Assembly: GCA_938082855.1 (NCBI GenBank)
Contig: CALKCC010000183.1
Coordinates: forward strand, 1-48,997
DNA: 48,997 bases
Direction: 5' to 3'
From: an uncultured Pirellulaceae bacterium
GTDB taxonomy: Bacteria; Planctomycetota; Planctomycetia; Pirellulales; Pirellulaceae
Positions 17,291 through 26,142 of this stretch are shown one piece after another. The notes below the pieces were generated by a model. The model was not told the origin of the DNA. It saw only the letters and a list, made by a program, of their open reading frames with translations, and ran no database searches. Position 1 is the stretch's first letter; each line of letters starts with the position of its first letter. The position numbers were made by a program, and so were the translations under genes.

Positions 17291-18517
17291 TCAAGCTGTA
17301 CTCATCCCCAGTGCAGCCATAAAGAAACTGAAATAAACAAATCCGACGATCCCACCAACAACAATAATCATCACTGGTTCGGTAATCGCACTTAACCAGC
17401 GAATTCTCGCCTGTAGTCGTGAATCGTAGTAAGTCCCAATTTCATCGAGCACCTCGCCCAAATTACCGGTTTGTTCCCCAATGGCAATCACTTGAGATAC
17501 TGTAGGCGGCATGATAATGTCATCAATCGCTGTCGAGAGGTTTTCACCGTTGATAATCTTCTCTCTGGCATTGAGCACATGCGTCTTAATTGCCTCATTT
17601 CCAACCGCTTTGCCTGCCACACGTAGCGAATCCACCAGAGTAAGTCCACTTTCGATCAACACTGACAGCGTAAAGCCAAATTGCGAGATCGCCGAAAATG
17701 TGAGGATCCCTCCGATCACTGGAATGTCTAACAGGATTCTATGAATACGATATCTCCCAACAGGACTACGCCAAGCAAGATATAAACCACCCATTGCCAA
17801 TGCAATCCCCACAAGAATGTAGGGCAGGTAGGCAATCGCTGCTTTACTGAAGTCCATCAAAAACTGAGTAGAAGCTGGTAGTTGCCCGCCTTGCCGTTCA
17901 ATAAACGTCGCAAATTTTGGAATCACGCCATACACCAGAAATAACGTAACTAACGTTGCCACCAGCATCACAAAGACGGGATAGAATAACGCCGACATGA
18001 GCTTCACAATTTGCTCACTTCGCCGTTCAATACCTTCGGCGATTCGATTCATGGCAAGTTCTAGCTCACCACTCGCTTCAGAACTCTCAATCATCTGCAC
18101 GATCACTGACGAAAAAATCCGTTTGTGCCGACTCATGGCACTCGAAAAGGACGCTCCGTTTTCCACATCGTCGATGATCTGTTGAATGACTTCACGAAAT
18201 GCTTTTTTGTTGGACTCTTTCCGGCAAATCTGTAAGGCCTGTAGGAGCGTCAATCCCGTCTGGATCATCATCGACATTTGTCGAAAAAACGTTGCCCTAT
18301 CTCGGGACATGATCGGCATCAACCAGGCCGCTTTATATATCCATCGTCGCTTGGTCGAAGAGCCAATCCCTTCTGGTGTGCTCGTTTCCTTGAGTCCAAC
18401 AACCATCAACCCCTGTTGTCGTAAGGTAGCGGAAGCTTGTTGTAGCGATTCGGCTTCAAGCGTCCCGTGATCCTGACGGCCATCCGGAAACAGTGCTTTA
18501 TATTCAAAAAACGGCAT
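17291..18517 (-). CDS. gspF: Type II secretion / type IV pilus inner-membrane platform protein GspF
   Basis: Polytopic inner-membrane platform (GspF/PilC family) on which the ATPases act, 408 residues as usual. Starts MPFFEYKALFPDGRQDHGTLEAES (broken by normal spacing), the standard cytoplasmic N-terminal region, then two T2SSF domains: about 75-198 (FFRQMSMMIQTGLTLLQAL) and about 278-400 (FGFTLSVLIESGLTLVDSL), each followed by membrane helices near 175-197, 225-247 and 380-403. The gene overlaps gspE by one base (TAATG), with GGAGA nine to ten bases before the ATG. Confidence 0.95.
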   Translation of the reverse strand: MPFFEYKALFPDGRQDHGTLEAESLQQASATLRQQGLMVVGLKETSTPEGIGSSTKRRWIYKAAWLMPIMSRDRATFFRQMSMMIQTGLTLLQALQICRKESNKKAFREVIQQIIDDVENGASFSSAMSRHKRIFSSVIVQMIESSEASGELELAMNRIAEGIERRSEQIVKLMSALFYPVFVMLVATLVTLFLVYGVIPKFATFIERQGGQLPASTQFLMDFSKAAIAYLPYILVGIALAMGGLYLAWRSPVGRYRIHRILLDIPVIGGILTFSAISQFGFTLSVLIESGLTLVDSLRVAGKAVGNEAIKTHVLNAREKIINGENLSTAIDDIIMPPTVSQVIAIGEQTGNLGEVLDEIGTYYDSRLQARIRWLSAITEPVMIIVVGGIVGFVYFSFFMAALGMSTA

Positions 18518-20142
18518 TAGATTGTGTCTCCAATCGTAACACCAATTACTTCTTCCAGACTGGTCAGGCCAAGTGCCACTTTTTCCAAGCCATCGGCCAG
18601 CATCGTCTTATGTTTATCGCCACCGACGCGGCTAATATCCTGCTCAGAAGCGCCATCGGCAATCAACTTTCGAGTTTCCTCGCCAGTCCAAAAGCACTCA
18701 AACAAACCAATTCGGCCACTATAGCCGGTTCCTAAACACTGCGGACAACCCACAGGAATATAGTGATGATCTAAATCGAACCCACCAATCAGAGTCTTCT
18801 GTTGATCGTCTAAGTCGGTCTGCTCGCTGCACGACTTACACAATCGACGTACTAATCGTTGTGAAATCGCTCCGGCCAATGTCGCTCCGACCAAATATGA
18901 TTCACATCCGAAATCCATCAATCTGGTCACTGCTCCGATGGCCGTATTGGTGTGGAGTGAGGAGAAGACGAGGTGTCCTGTCAGTGCCGCCTTGAGCGCG
19001 ATATCTGCCGTCGGTAGATCGCGAATTTCACCAATCATCACCACATCTGGATCGTGTCGCAGAATGGACCTCAGTGCCGAGTCAAAGGTGACTTTATCCG
19101 AAGCACCGACTTGAACCTGAGAGATATTAGGAACTATCTGCTCGATGGGATCTTCCACGGTAATGATGTTCCGCCAACCGCTGTTGATTTCCTTAAGCGC
19201 GCTATAAAGTGTCGTTGATTTTCCGGAACCTGTCGGGCCAGTCAACAGTACGATCCCATGCGGTCGTTGTATCGCCTGACGGAAATCCTCCAAATCGGCA
19301 TCCAGCATTCCCAATGTTTCAAGCGTCAGATTTTCATCGGTGGTACCAAGGAGTCGAATCGTAATCCTTTCACCGAATCGAGTTGGTATAACCGCAACTC
19401 GCATGTCCTGGGAAACGCCGTTAGCCAGTTCGTATTGCATACGACCGTCTTGAGGAGCTCGCTGTTCCGCGATATCCAAACCAGAGAACACCTTAATTCT
19501 CGATACCAGTTGCCGACCACTTTCAGCTGGCAATGTACTGATATAGCTAATCAGCCGACCATCGACTCGAAACCGTACGCGTATCGTATTCTCAGACGGT
19601 TCGATGTGAATATCCGATGCATGGTGCAGATAGGCTTCATTAATCACGCGGTCAAACAAATCCACCGCGTCTTCCTGTTCAATTTCGACGATAGCTCCGC
19701 CACTCGTCTGACGCAAAGTACGAATGTACTGTAGTGAATCCGCGATCGCATCTGGCGCCGCCAAAGCAACTTCCGCCAAAACGTCAAGCGATCGCTCAAC
19801 CGAACTGATTAATGCCAGATCATCCACTTCCGCGGTTGCCAAAATCGTTTTCCCATCAGCGTCCAACAACGGTACGACGCCTCGCTGTATGGCCACATCA
19901 GGCATGTCTTGAGCAGCTTGCTCGTCGATGGGCTCGATGGCCAAATCGACAAACCGAATCTTTCTCTCAGCTGCGACAGCATGATAGAGTGCCTTGAGCG
20001 GTACTCGATAAGAAATACTGATGGCTTCCAAGGTCGTGACCTGACGATCTCGGGCAACTCGGCGAATCTCTGGCAACTGCTCGTCGGTGATCAAACCCTG
20101 AGATACAGCAGCGTCAATAAATTCCTGTTCTCGTATCGGCAT
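18517..20142 (-). CDS. gspE: Assembly ATPase GspE/PilB
   Basis: Cytoplasmic hexameric ATPase that powers pseudopilus assembly. From the ATG at 20142 the protein has 541 residues. An N-terminal GspE/MshEN-type domain (about 1-140: FIDAAVSQGLITDEQL) is followed by the ATPase core: Walker A GPTGSGKSTT (about 306-315), Asp box with ITVEDPIEQ, Walker B HDPDVVMIGEIRD, His box TGHLVFSSLHT, and the zinc tetracysteine CKSC...CPQC. The ATG overlaps the pilT stop (TGATG) and has AGGAGA six bases upstream; a GTG one codon earlier is possible. Upstream neighbour pilT gives the opposite, retraction, activity. Confidence 0.95.
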   Translation of the reverse strand: MPIREQEFIDAAVSQGLITDEQLPEIRRVARDRQVTTLEAISISYRVPLKALYHAVAAERKIRFVDLAIEPIDEQAAQDMPDVAIQRGVVPLLDADGKTILATAEVDDLALISSVERSLDVLAEVALAAPDAIADSLQYIRTLRQTSGGAIVEIEQEDAVDLFDRVINEAYLHHASDIHIEPSENTIRVRFRVDGRLISYISTLPAESGRQLVSRIKVFSGLDIAEQRAPQDGRMQYELANGVSQDMRVAVIPTRFGERITIRLLGTTDENLTLETLGMLDADLEDFRQAIQRPHGIVLLTGPTGSGKSTTLYSALKEINSGWRNIITVEDPIEQIVPNISQVQVGASDKVTFDSALRSILRHDPDVVMIGEIRDLPTADIALKAALTGHLVFSSLHTNTAIGAVTRLMDFGCESYLVGATLAGAISQRLVRRLCKSCSEQTDLDDQQKTLIGGFDLDHHYIPVGCPQCLGTGYSGRIGLFECFWTGEETRKLIADGASEQDISRVGGDKHKTMLADGLEKVALGLTSLEEVIGVTIGDTI

Positions 20143-21263
20143 CACCTGTCTCCTCGGGTTGGAATACCGAAGGAAGAGCCGGCGGGACCCATACCTCGTA
20201 AGCGTTGCAATCGAGACATCATCGCCGAAGGATCTCGAGCCAGACGGCGTGCATCATCTTCTAGGATCATGTTCTTAAACACCAAGTCAGCCAAAGCATA
20301 CTCGACAGTCAGCATCCCTTCCGCCGATCCAATCTCCATCAAAGAATAAATCTGTGATGGCTTGGAGGTACGAATTAAATTGGCGACTGCCGAGGTAACA
20401 AACAAGACTTCGGTCAGAGGTACACGCCCTCCACCAGAGGCCACTGGTAAAAGATGCTGAGCCACAACCGCTCGTAAGACCATGGACAGTTGCTGACGAA
20501 TCGCCAGTTGCTCATCCGCGTTAAAGACGCCGATGACACGATCAATCGCACCCACGCAGTCTCCGGTATGTAATGTGGAGAAGACCAAGTGGCCGGTTTC
20601 CGCGGCCGTAATCGCCGCTCGGATTGTCTCCACATCTCGCATTTCCCCGATTAGCATGACATCCGGGTCTTCCCGCAATGCGGCACGCACGGCGCCATCA
20701 AAAGTCTGAACATCTGTATGAAGTTCACGTTGATGAATGAGCGACTGCTTATTGGAATGAACATATTCAATGGGATCCTCGACCGTAATGATATGATCAG
20801 AACGAGTTCGATTGATCTTATCGATAACGCTCGCCAAGGTCGTCGATTTACCAGATCCTGTTGGGCCGGTCACTAAAACCAGTCCGTCCTGAAGCTGTGT
20901 AAATTTATCCAGTTGAGGTGGAAGATTAAGTTCTTCCAGGCTGCGAAATTCATTATCTAACAAACGAATCGCAAAGCTGACATTGCCTCGGTCTCGGTAC
21001 ACATTGACACGGTATCGTTCCCCACCTTGCGAAATCGCAATGTCAACATGGTGCTGATCCTGAAACACCAGACGTTGATTGGGGTTAAGTACTTGCTCGG
21101 CGACTTGCTCCAGCTCTGCTGCCGTGGAATAAAGATCTTCTTGTTTAACAAGCTTGCCATCCATACGCATAAACGGATGCTCATCGGAACTCAGGTGTAA
21201 GTCCGACGCACCTCGCTCAAGCATACGTTGTAGCAATAGTTCAAATTGAGCTTTTGTAAACAA
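20142..21263 (-). CDS. pilT: Pilus retraction ATPase PilT
   Basis: A 373-residue PilT-type ATPase that depolymerises pilin. N-terminal PAS-like domain contains GASDLHLSSDEHPFMRMDG (about 18-36). The core has Walker A GPTGSGKST (about 133-141), Asp-box TVEDPIEY, Walker B EDPDVMLIGEMRD, His box TGHLVFSTLHTGD and the PilT-specific arginine-containing AIRQQLSMVLRAVVAQ. It lacks the zinc motif of GspE/PilB. The start is TTG at 21263: AAGGAA lies seven bases before it and the resulting N-terminus aligns with the usual PilT start, whereas the next Met (residue 14) would cut the first helix. The ribosome site overlaps the stop of the GspM-like gene. Confidence 0.92.
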   Translation of the reverse strand: MFTKAQFELLLQRMLERGASDLHLSSDEHPFMRMDGKLVKQEDLYSTAAELEQVAEQVLNPNQRLVFQDQHHVDIAISQGGERYRVNVYRDRGNVSFAIRLLDNEFRSLEELNLPPQLDKFTQLQDGLVLVTGPTGSGKSTTLASVIDKINRTRSDHIITVEDPIEYVHSNKQSLIHQRELHTDVQTFDGAVRAALREDPDVMLIGEMRDVETIRAAITAAETGHLVFSTLHTGDCVGAIDRVIGVFNADEQLAIRQQLSMVLRAVVAQHLLPVASGGGRVPLTEVLFVTSAVANLIRTSKPSQIYSLMEIGSAEGMLTVEYALADLVFKNMILEDDARRLARDPSAMMSRLQRLRGMGPAGSSFGIPTRGDR

Positions 21264-21274
21264 GAAGGCGTTCC

Positions 21275-22066
21275 TTAATAGACCAGTAGTGTTGAAAAAC
21301 TAATGAGGGCCTGTTCGTCAGCCTGTGGCTTGGATTTGCTGATCGAGACATCCAATAGGAATACATCCTGCTCTAATGCTTCCAATTGCTTCAAAAAGAC
21401 ATAGAACAGAACGGGGCTTCCGGTGAATTCGTACTGTCGACAACGAAATAACTCTGATTCCAAAATGTGAGCGGCCTGATCATCGGTGAGAACCGGAGAA
21501 CCAGCAACTGCCTGCTTTCCTTCAGGAATGCTGGAAATCTTATTGGTGCTGGCGTTGTATAAATCGGTTTGTCTAAATGATGTGACTGGCGTTGTTTTTA
21601 CAATTTCAATTCCTGTTTGAGCAGCCAGTTGAGAAATCGTACTGAGTAACTGAGTCTCTGCTGTGCTGGTATCTGATTTATCAATCAGCAAATCCATCGT
21701 CCCGTCATAAGCCTGGCGGACAATAACTAATTCCTCTTCGATGCCATTAGCTTTCTGAATGACTAAATCCAAATTCGCTTGAGTTCCACCTTCGGAAATA
21801 TAGTCCTGGGCCTGTTGTTTATCGTTCGTAGTATCTTCCTGTAGCGTCACCAATTCATCAGCTAACTTTTGTCGATAAGGAATCAACGCTTTGAATGATT
21901 CTTCTTCAAAAATCAGGTCGTTACCAGGTTCCGAAACGATGATGGTGTTGATCAAATCTGTACCAACACCACCAGTAATGCGGATGTGATAATACAAGAA
22001 GCCTAAGATCAGCCACAGCAACATGAACATCTTTCGGCGTTCGCCTTTAGATTTATTACTTAGCAT
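21275..22066 (-). CDS. GspM/PilO-like alignment-complex protein
   Basis: A 263-residue bitopic membrane protein: a short basic cytoplasmic tail (SNKSKGERRK), one membrane helix (about 13-29, FMLLWLILGFLYYHI), a long helical region (about 45-150) and a C-terminal ferredoxin-like region (about 205-263: QYEFTGSPVLFYVFLKQLEAL). This is the layout of GspM/PilO, partner of GspL/PilN. The strongest ribosome site of the locus (GAGGAGGTGA, inside the end of the preceding gene) is six bases from the ATG at 22066, so this start is chosen over ATG 22069. It overlaps the preceding gene by 11 bases. Sequence similarity is weak; the call rests on topology and gene order. Confidence 0.7.
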   Translation of the reverse strand: MLSNKSKGERRKMFMLLWLILGFLYYHIRITGGVGTDLINTIIVSEPGNDLIFEEESFKALIPYRQKLADELVTLQEDTTNDKQQAQDYISEGGTQANLDLVIQKANGIEEELVIVRQAYDGTMDLLIDKSDTSTAETQLLSTISQLAAQTGIEIVKTTPVTSFRQTDLYNASTNKISSIPEGKQAVAGSPVLTDDQAAHILESELFRCRQYEFTGSPVLFYVFLKQLEALEQDVFLLDVSISKSKPQADEQALISFSTLLVY

Positions 22067-23657
22067 CATTCACCTCCTCGACTGGAATCGACTCAATTTG
22101 CGGGCTAATCTTGACCACCAACTCAGTCCCGTCGATACCTACTTTTCCTTGTCCTGTACGAGTCTGTAACACTTCCACGGTCTGATTGATTTCTGACAAC
22201 CGTTCACTCAATCCTTCAACAAAAACCGATCCTTGTTGAGGTGTGATCGACCAGAGCTCGATCGAGAAGGCGTCGCCACCCGCAGAATGAACGGCATCAA
22301 GCATGACCCCTTCACTAATAGACTCCATCAGAATTTCTAATAACTTTACTTGGAAACCCGAACGGTTTCTTAAGTTGTCAATCAACCCTAAGTTTCGTTT
22401 GGCAACGGAAAGCTCGGCCTCTTTGGCATCTAAATCCAATTGCTTGAAACCAATCTCACCTAATAACTCTCCTGCTGTGGTCATCGTCTCTTCAGCAGCA
22501 AGATGCCGAATTCTCTCCTGTTCCAATTTTACTTCGCCTGCCTCAAATTGGCGTTTGATGTAGCCTTCCGTAAAGAGGATGGCGCTCAGGAAAAGTATGA
22601 CCGCTACAAACCAGGGAGTCAGCGGTTGCTGAGCAAGTGGTTTAGCAGGGTTTTTCAGTGGGATTAAGACGTGTCTCAGAGATTTTACGGCAGCGGCCGC
22701 TGAACACACGACCTTGCCGTAGATGCCACCAGGATCGGAGAGTAATTCCAGATCGGGTGATACATGCTCGCCGGTTGCCAACACCAGTTCGTGCAATTCC
22801 TCTGTTGCTGGACAAATCACTTTATTGACACCACTGATTCGTGACAACAAGTTAGTGATCTGATCCGCATCCAGAGCTTTGCCTCCAAAGGGGATCACAT
22901 CGACTGCACCGGTACCGTCAAGCGGAACGACATTCAATCCATGATCGTAAAGCTCCAACAGTGTGCCGGTAGTGTATTGGCGTCCCACAACAAATCGAGT
23001 AATACCCTGAAGTGGCATTAAGGCGACTAAACGCAATCCAGCACTTTTAAGTGTCTGTAGCCATATATTGCGGACCTCTTCAGAAACAAGAACAACTTCA
23101 GTACCACTAGCCATGCCGTACGAGGCATTTAATTCCTGGCCGATACCGGCGAGTGGTTGAAAGGCCTGACTTGGGGCATTGAGGTTGCGCTGAACGTCAA
23201 TCGCTTGATCAATTTCAGGCTGACTGGCGTACCCTAACTGAACGGCCAGTACTCCCAATTGCTGATAGCCGGTCTGATTCTGACGGCTCTCTTTCTGTTG
23301 CTGTAGTAATTCGCTCAGTTGAGCGTGTGTTATCACATCGCGGCCAAGTAATACTTCTCCCAGCAATGCATCGTTGACGGCCATTTTTGGACTTAACTCA
23401 AAGTGGACCAGTTGATTCAGCTCATCAAAGCTCAGACTATCTTTAGCTCCCGGCGGCAATTGCATTGCGCCCGAGATCGCCTCACTGGTGACGACCACGA
23501 CTTCATTCATCGCGGGAAAGTATGATTTGATTTCCCGAATGGCTGTAGCTCGATCAACCGCAGAGGCAACATGAAACTCTGTCTGTATACCACTCCCGTC
23601 CGAGACACCTGCCCGGTAGGTAAATCCATCGTCGATAATGACTAGATAATTGTTCAA
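22056..23657 (-). CDS. GspL/PilM-PilN-like protein with inserted MshEN-like module
   Basis: A 533-residue protein. Residues 1-95 and about 160-320 form an actin-like cytoplasmic half of the PilM/GspL type (MNNYLVIIDDGFTYRAG ... GTLLELYDHGLNVV). One membrane helix lies at about 349-366, followed by a coiled coil (370-425) and a PilN-like periplasmic domain. Between residues 97 and 158 is an added segment with two GspE-N/MshEN-like repeats (LLGEVLLGRDVITHAQL and QQLGVLAVQLGYASQPEI). Start is TTG (23657) supported by AGGAA eight bases upstream; no in-frame ATG is near. The 3' end overlaps the GspM/PilO-like gene, its natural partner. Confidence 0.75.
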   Translation of the reverse strand: MNNYLVIIDDGFTYRAGVSDGSGIQTEFHVASAVDRATAIREIKSYFPAMNEVVVVTSEAISGAMQLPPGAKDSLSFDELNQLVHFELSPKMAVNDALLGEVLLGRDVITHAQLSELLQQQKESRQNQTGYQQLGVLAVQLGYASQPEIDQAIDVQRNLNAPSQAFQPLAGIGQELNASYGMASGTEVVLVSEEVRNIWLQTLKSAGLRLVALMPLQGITRFVVGRQYTTGTLLELYDHGLNVVPLDGTGAVDVIPFGGKALDADQITNLLSRISGVNKVICPATEELHELVLATGEHVSPDLELLSDPGGIYGKVVCSAAAAVKSLRHVLIPLKNPAKPLAQQPLTPWFVAVILFLSAILFTEGYIKRQFEAGEVKLEQERIRHLAAEETMTTAGELLGEIGFKQLDLDAKEAELSVAKRNLGLIDNLRNRSGFQVKLLEILMESISEGVMLDAVHSAGGDAFSIELWSITPQQGSVFVEGLSERLSEINQTVEVLQTRTGQGKVGIDGTELVVKISPQIESIPVEEVNDAK

Positions 23658-23673
23658 TGGGGATTTCCTGTGA

Positions 23674-25179
23674 TTACTGAGCTAATGAAGACAGATTAAT
23701 TCGAAGGATATTCGTTTGTCCTGGTAGGACGTTGAACTGCTTAGCACGGATCAGATTATTGTTGCCATCGGTCGGGTCGAACAAAACGCGAATCGCAGCA
23801 AAGTCGCTATTGGTTGAGATGTTTGAACTCGCCGCTGCCGCATCTAACTTGATCGTGTTATCGGACACAACATATTCCAGCGGGCCGGAATCATATTGTC
23901 CTGCTCCACCACCACCTGCAATGAAATTGGAGTTCAACTCGGTGATCTTATCGGTCAATGAAGTCAGGTCAAAGCTGTCATTCGTATAGGTAACATTGGA
24001 ATTCACAGGGTCATCCGGATCGGGAAGCGTCACCTGCAATTTGCATTTAATCAGTCGTGAGTCAAATGCGAAAAGAACCTGCTGGATTTCAGGTTGTGTA
24101 GAACCGGCAACTCCCGCTTGAATTTCGTCAGTCAGAGTAAGCGGAGTGGTTATCGAATTAGCTGTACTAGCCAAAATCAACACGTGTGTCCCAGCCGGCA
24201 CAGTAACCCCTGTGGTGAATGCAACCTTGGTGGCTCCGCCATTGGGTGCTAGGCCAAACGCGGGCCCGGGAATTGATCTCCATTTTTGCAGCTTAGCGTT
24301 GTAGACCAACAGATAGCTTTTCAAATCACTGCAATCCCGTTCCACTTCGAACAGGTCGTTGACGAGCTCAACTTGAATCGCGGAAGTATCGACAGACCAG
24401 TCATTCGCATCGATCGATGCCAGCACCAAATCTTCACTGTATTCCGTTCCGCCACTGGCTCCGTCTTTACCGAAGGCTGACACGATAAGATTGGTTTCGG
24501 ATCCCGCAGGATAAACCCAATTCCAACCGTGGGAATGCTCATCGTCTCCAAACGCGTTGGCCGTAGGGATGGTATAGCTTGTACGCTTGGTGAAACTACC
24601 ACTCGGAGACTGGTTTCCCCAACCATCGCCAAATCGAGGTTTGCCTGTGCCTTCGTAGACCGATTTACCAGGATCCAGTTTTAAGTAGCTTCCGATGAAG
24701 TAGGGTCGCGGCGTCGCTTCGTCCGTCTGTAAGGCCATTCCCCGAAAGCCCTTGATCACATTCATGGCTGCCGGCAGCGTGTATTCATCTCCACTTGCGT
24801 TTTCGTAAAAACTTGCGTCCGGAGTGATATCCAATTTAGGCGTCAGGCTTTGACTGGCGATAAACCGAGAGTCATTGGGATTCCCATCCACAACCCCAAA
24901 AGCAAGCTCCGTCATATTATCCGGCAGATCTCCCATATCTGCGACAAAACCGCTAACCGATTGGCGACTTTCTACTTGATCGATAATAGCGCTACGAAGT
25001 TTTTCTCCCTGAGCCCGAGCACGCTCATACCGGAATTGATCCTGACTTGAATCGAGTGTTTCGGTGAGTGAAACTGCGCTGAATGCCAGGACGGACATAA
25101 TGAAGACCACCAACAATAACTCTAATAACGTAAAAGCACGTAATTGAGTACGACCGAATTGTGTGGTTTTACGAGACAT
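23674..25179 (-). CDS. Large prepilin-like protein (type II pseudopilin), 501 aa
   Basis: Prepilin signal with cleavage site RA|FTLLELLLVVF (A15|F16, Glu at +5), then a hydrophobic alpha-1 helix to about residue 35 (IMSVLAFSAVSL). The mature domain of about 485 residues is far larger than usual major pseudopilins (about 130-200), closer in size to minor pseudopilins of the GspK type, but I do not see a clear GspK pattern. It contains Asn/Gly/Ser-rich beta segments. The -1 residue is Ala rather than the usual Gly, which prepilin peptidases tolerate. It is third of three prepilin-like genes and precedes the GspL-like gene by 16 bases. Confidence 0.82.
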   Translation of the reverse strand: MSRKTTQFGRTQLRAFTLLELLLVVFIMSVLAFSAVSLTETLDSSQDQFRYERARAQGEKLRSAIIDQVESRQSVSGFVADMGDLPDNMTELAFGVVDGNPNDSRFIASQSLTPKLDITPDASFYENASGDEYTLPAAMNVIKGFRGMALQTDEATPRPYFIGSYLKLDPGKSVYEGTGKPRFGDGWGNQSPSGSFTKRTSYTIPTANAFGDDEHSHGWNWVYPAGSETNLIVSAFGKDGASGGTEYSEDLVLASIDANDWSVDTSAIQVELVNDLFEVERDCSDLKSYLLVYNAKLQKWRSIPGPAFGLAPNGGATKVAFTTGVTVPAGTHVLILASTANSITTPLTLTDEIQAGVAGSTQPEIQQVLFAFDSRLIKCKLQVTLPDPDDPVNSNVTYTNDSFDLTSLTDKITELNSNFIAGGGGAGQYDSGPLEYVVSDNTIKLDAAAASSNISTNSDFAAIRVLFDPTDGNNNLIRAKQFNVLPGQTNILRINLSSLAQ

Positions 25180-25188
25180 CCTGATTCA

Positions 25189-26016
25189 CTACTCCACCAA
25201 ATAAACCAGTTGGTCATCCGAGGTAGCACTTCCTCCTTGATACTGCCGGTCCTTACCCATACCGACCAGCCAAATCGACGTGCCTGAGATAAAGTAGGTA
25301 TAGGGTCGTCCGAAGTCACTGATGGCCGTACCATGCAAACCACTTGTGGGATCTTCGTCTCCGAATTCCCGGATTGGAAAGGCAGATGTGTCACCAACAA
25401 ACGGATCGCAAAGTAAAACCAAATCGGTAACTAGTGGTGTCCCTGTGCCTGCCCAACTGGAAGTCGTCCAATTGGCGGGTGTATGGGCATCGGCGGTAAC
25501 ATCAAATTCCTCTGCATCCCCGACAACGAATCGCACGACACCATCTTTTATGTAAGGTCCACGCCAACCACGACCCGTTTGACGATTGAAGGACTCCAAT
25601 GCATGGCCCGTGGATTGCAAGGGACTATCCGCCATAATCAGCTGATAAAAATTGGCGGGATGGTTGAACCAGTTCGTACGTTCGGCTGTTGATGCGGATG
25701 CTAAGAAGGCAGGCCAATGAGAGGCATTTGCCGGATCGATAACGCCGCCATTGCTAGTCAGGGCAAAGGGGCCCTGCTTGGGGTAAAAACCTGTGTCTCT
25801 TTTGAATTTCCTGATCGAGTCGTGAATCGTCCGAATTTCATAATCCGACAGATCTTCTGAGACACCTTCCCGAGCATTTCCCAACGAAAAAATAATCGCT
25901 CCGCCAACCATCGCGAGTAACGAAGCAACCATCAAGACTTCCAACAACGTAAATCCGTTACGTGAAGTCTGGACTGATAACCGAGTCTTACAAATTGTGG
26001 AATGTGAAAAACGCAT
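25189..26016 (-). CDS. Prepilin-like protein (type II pseudopilin), 275 aa
   Basis: From the ATG at 26016 the N-terminus is a long basic leader ending RNG|FTLLEVLMVASLLAMVGGAI, a canonical prepilin peptidase site with Glu at +5. The open frame extends 30 codons upstream, but those residues are not leader-like; neither start has a good ribosome site. The mature part has GspG-like features just after the helix: DYEIRTIHDSIRKFKRDTGFYPKQG (broken by normal spacing) and a WRGPYIKDG segment, typical of pseudopilins. The end YFISGTSIWLVGMGKD is beta-rich. It follows the first pilin gene by about 125 bases and precedes the 501-aa pilin by nine bases. Confidence 0.85.
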   Translation of the reverse strand: MRFSHSTICKTRLSVQTSRNGFTLLEVLMVASLLAMVGGAIIFSLGNAREGVSEDLSDYEIRTIHDSIRKFKRDTGFYPKQGPFALTSNGGVIDPANASHWPAFLASASTAERTNWFNHPANFYQLIMADSPLQSTGHALESFNRQTGRGWRGPYIKDGVVRFVVGDAEEFDVTADAHTPANWTTSSWAGTGTPLVTDLVLLCDPFVGDTSAFPIREFGDEDPTSGLHGTAISDFGRPYTYFISGTSIWLVGMGKDRQYQGGSATSDDQLVYLVE

Positions 26017-26142
26017 AGCATCAATATCGTCAATTGGTGGAGAGCATCTAAAGTCCGTATACCGTCTAAGCAAAAGAGAAGCGTGCATCCGACCGAGGCC
26101 AGACACACGCTCTTCGCCGTATATATCTACATCAGCTTTTGA

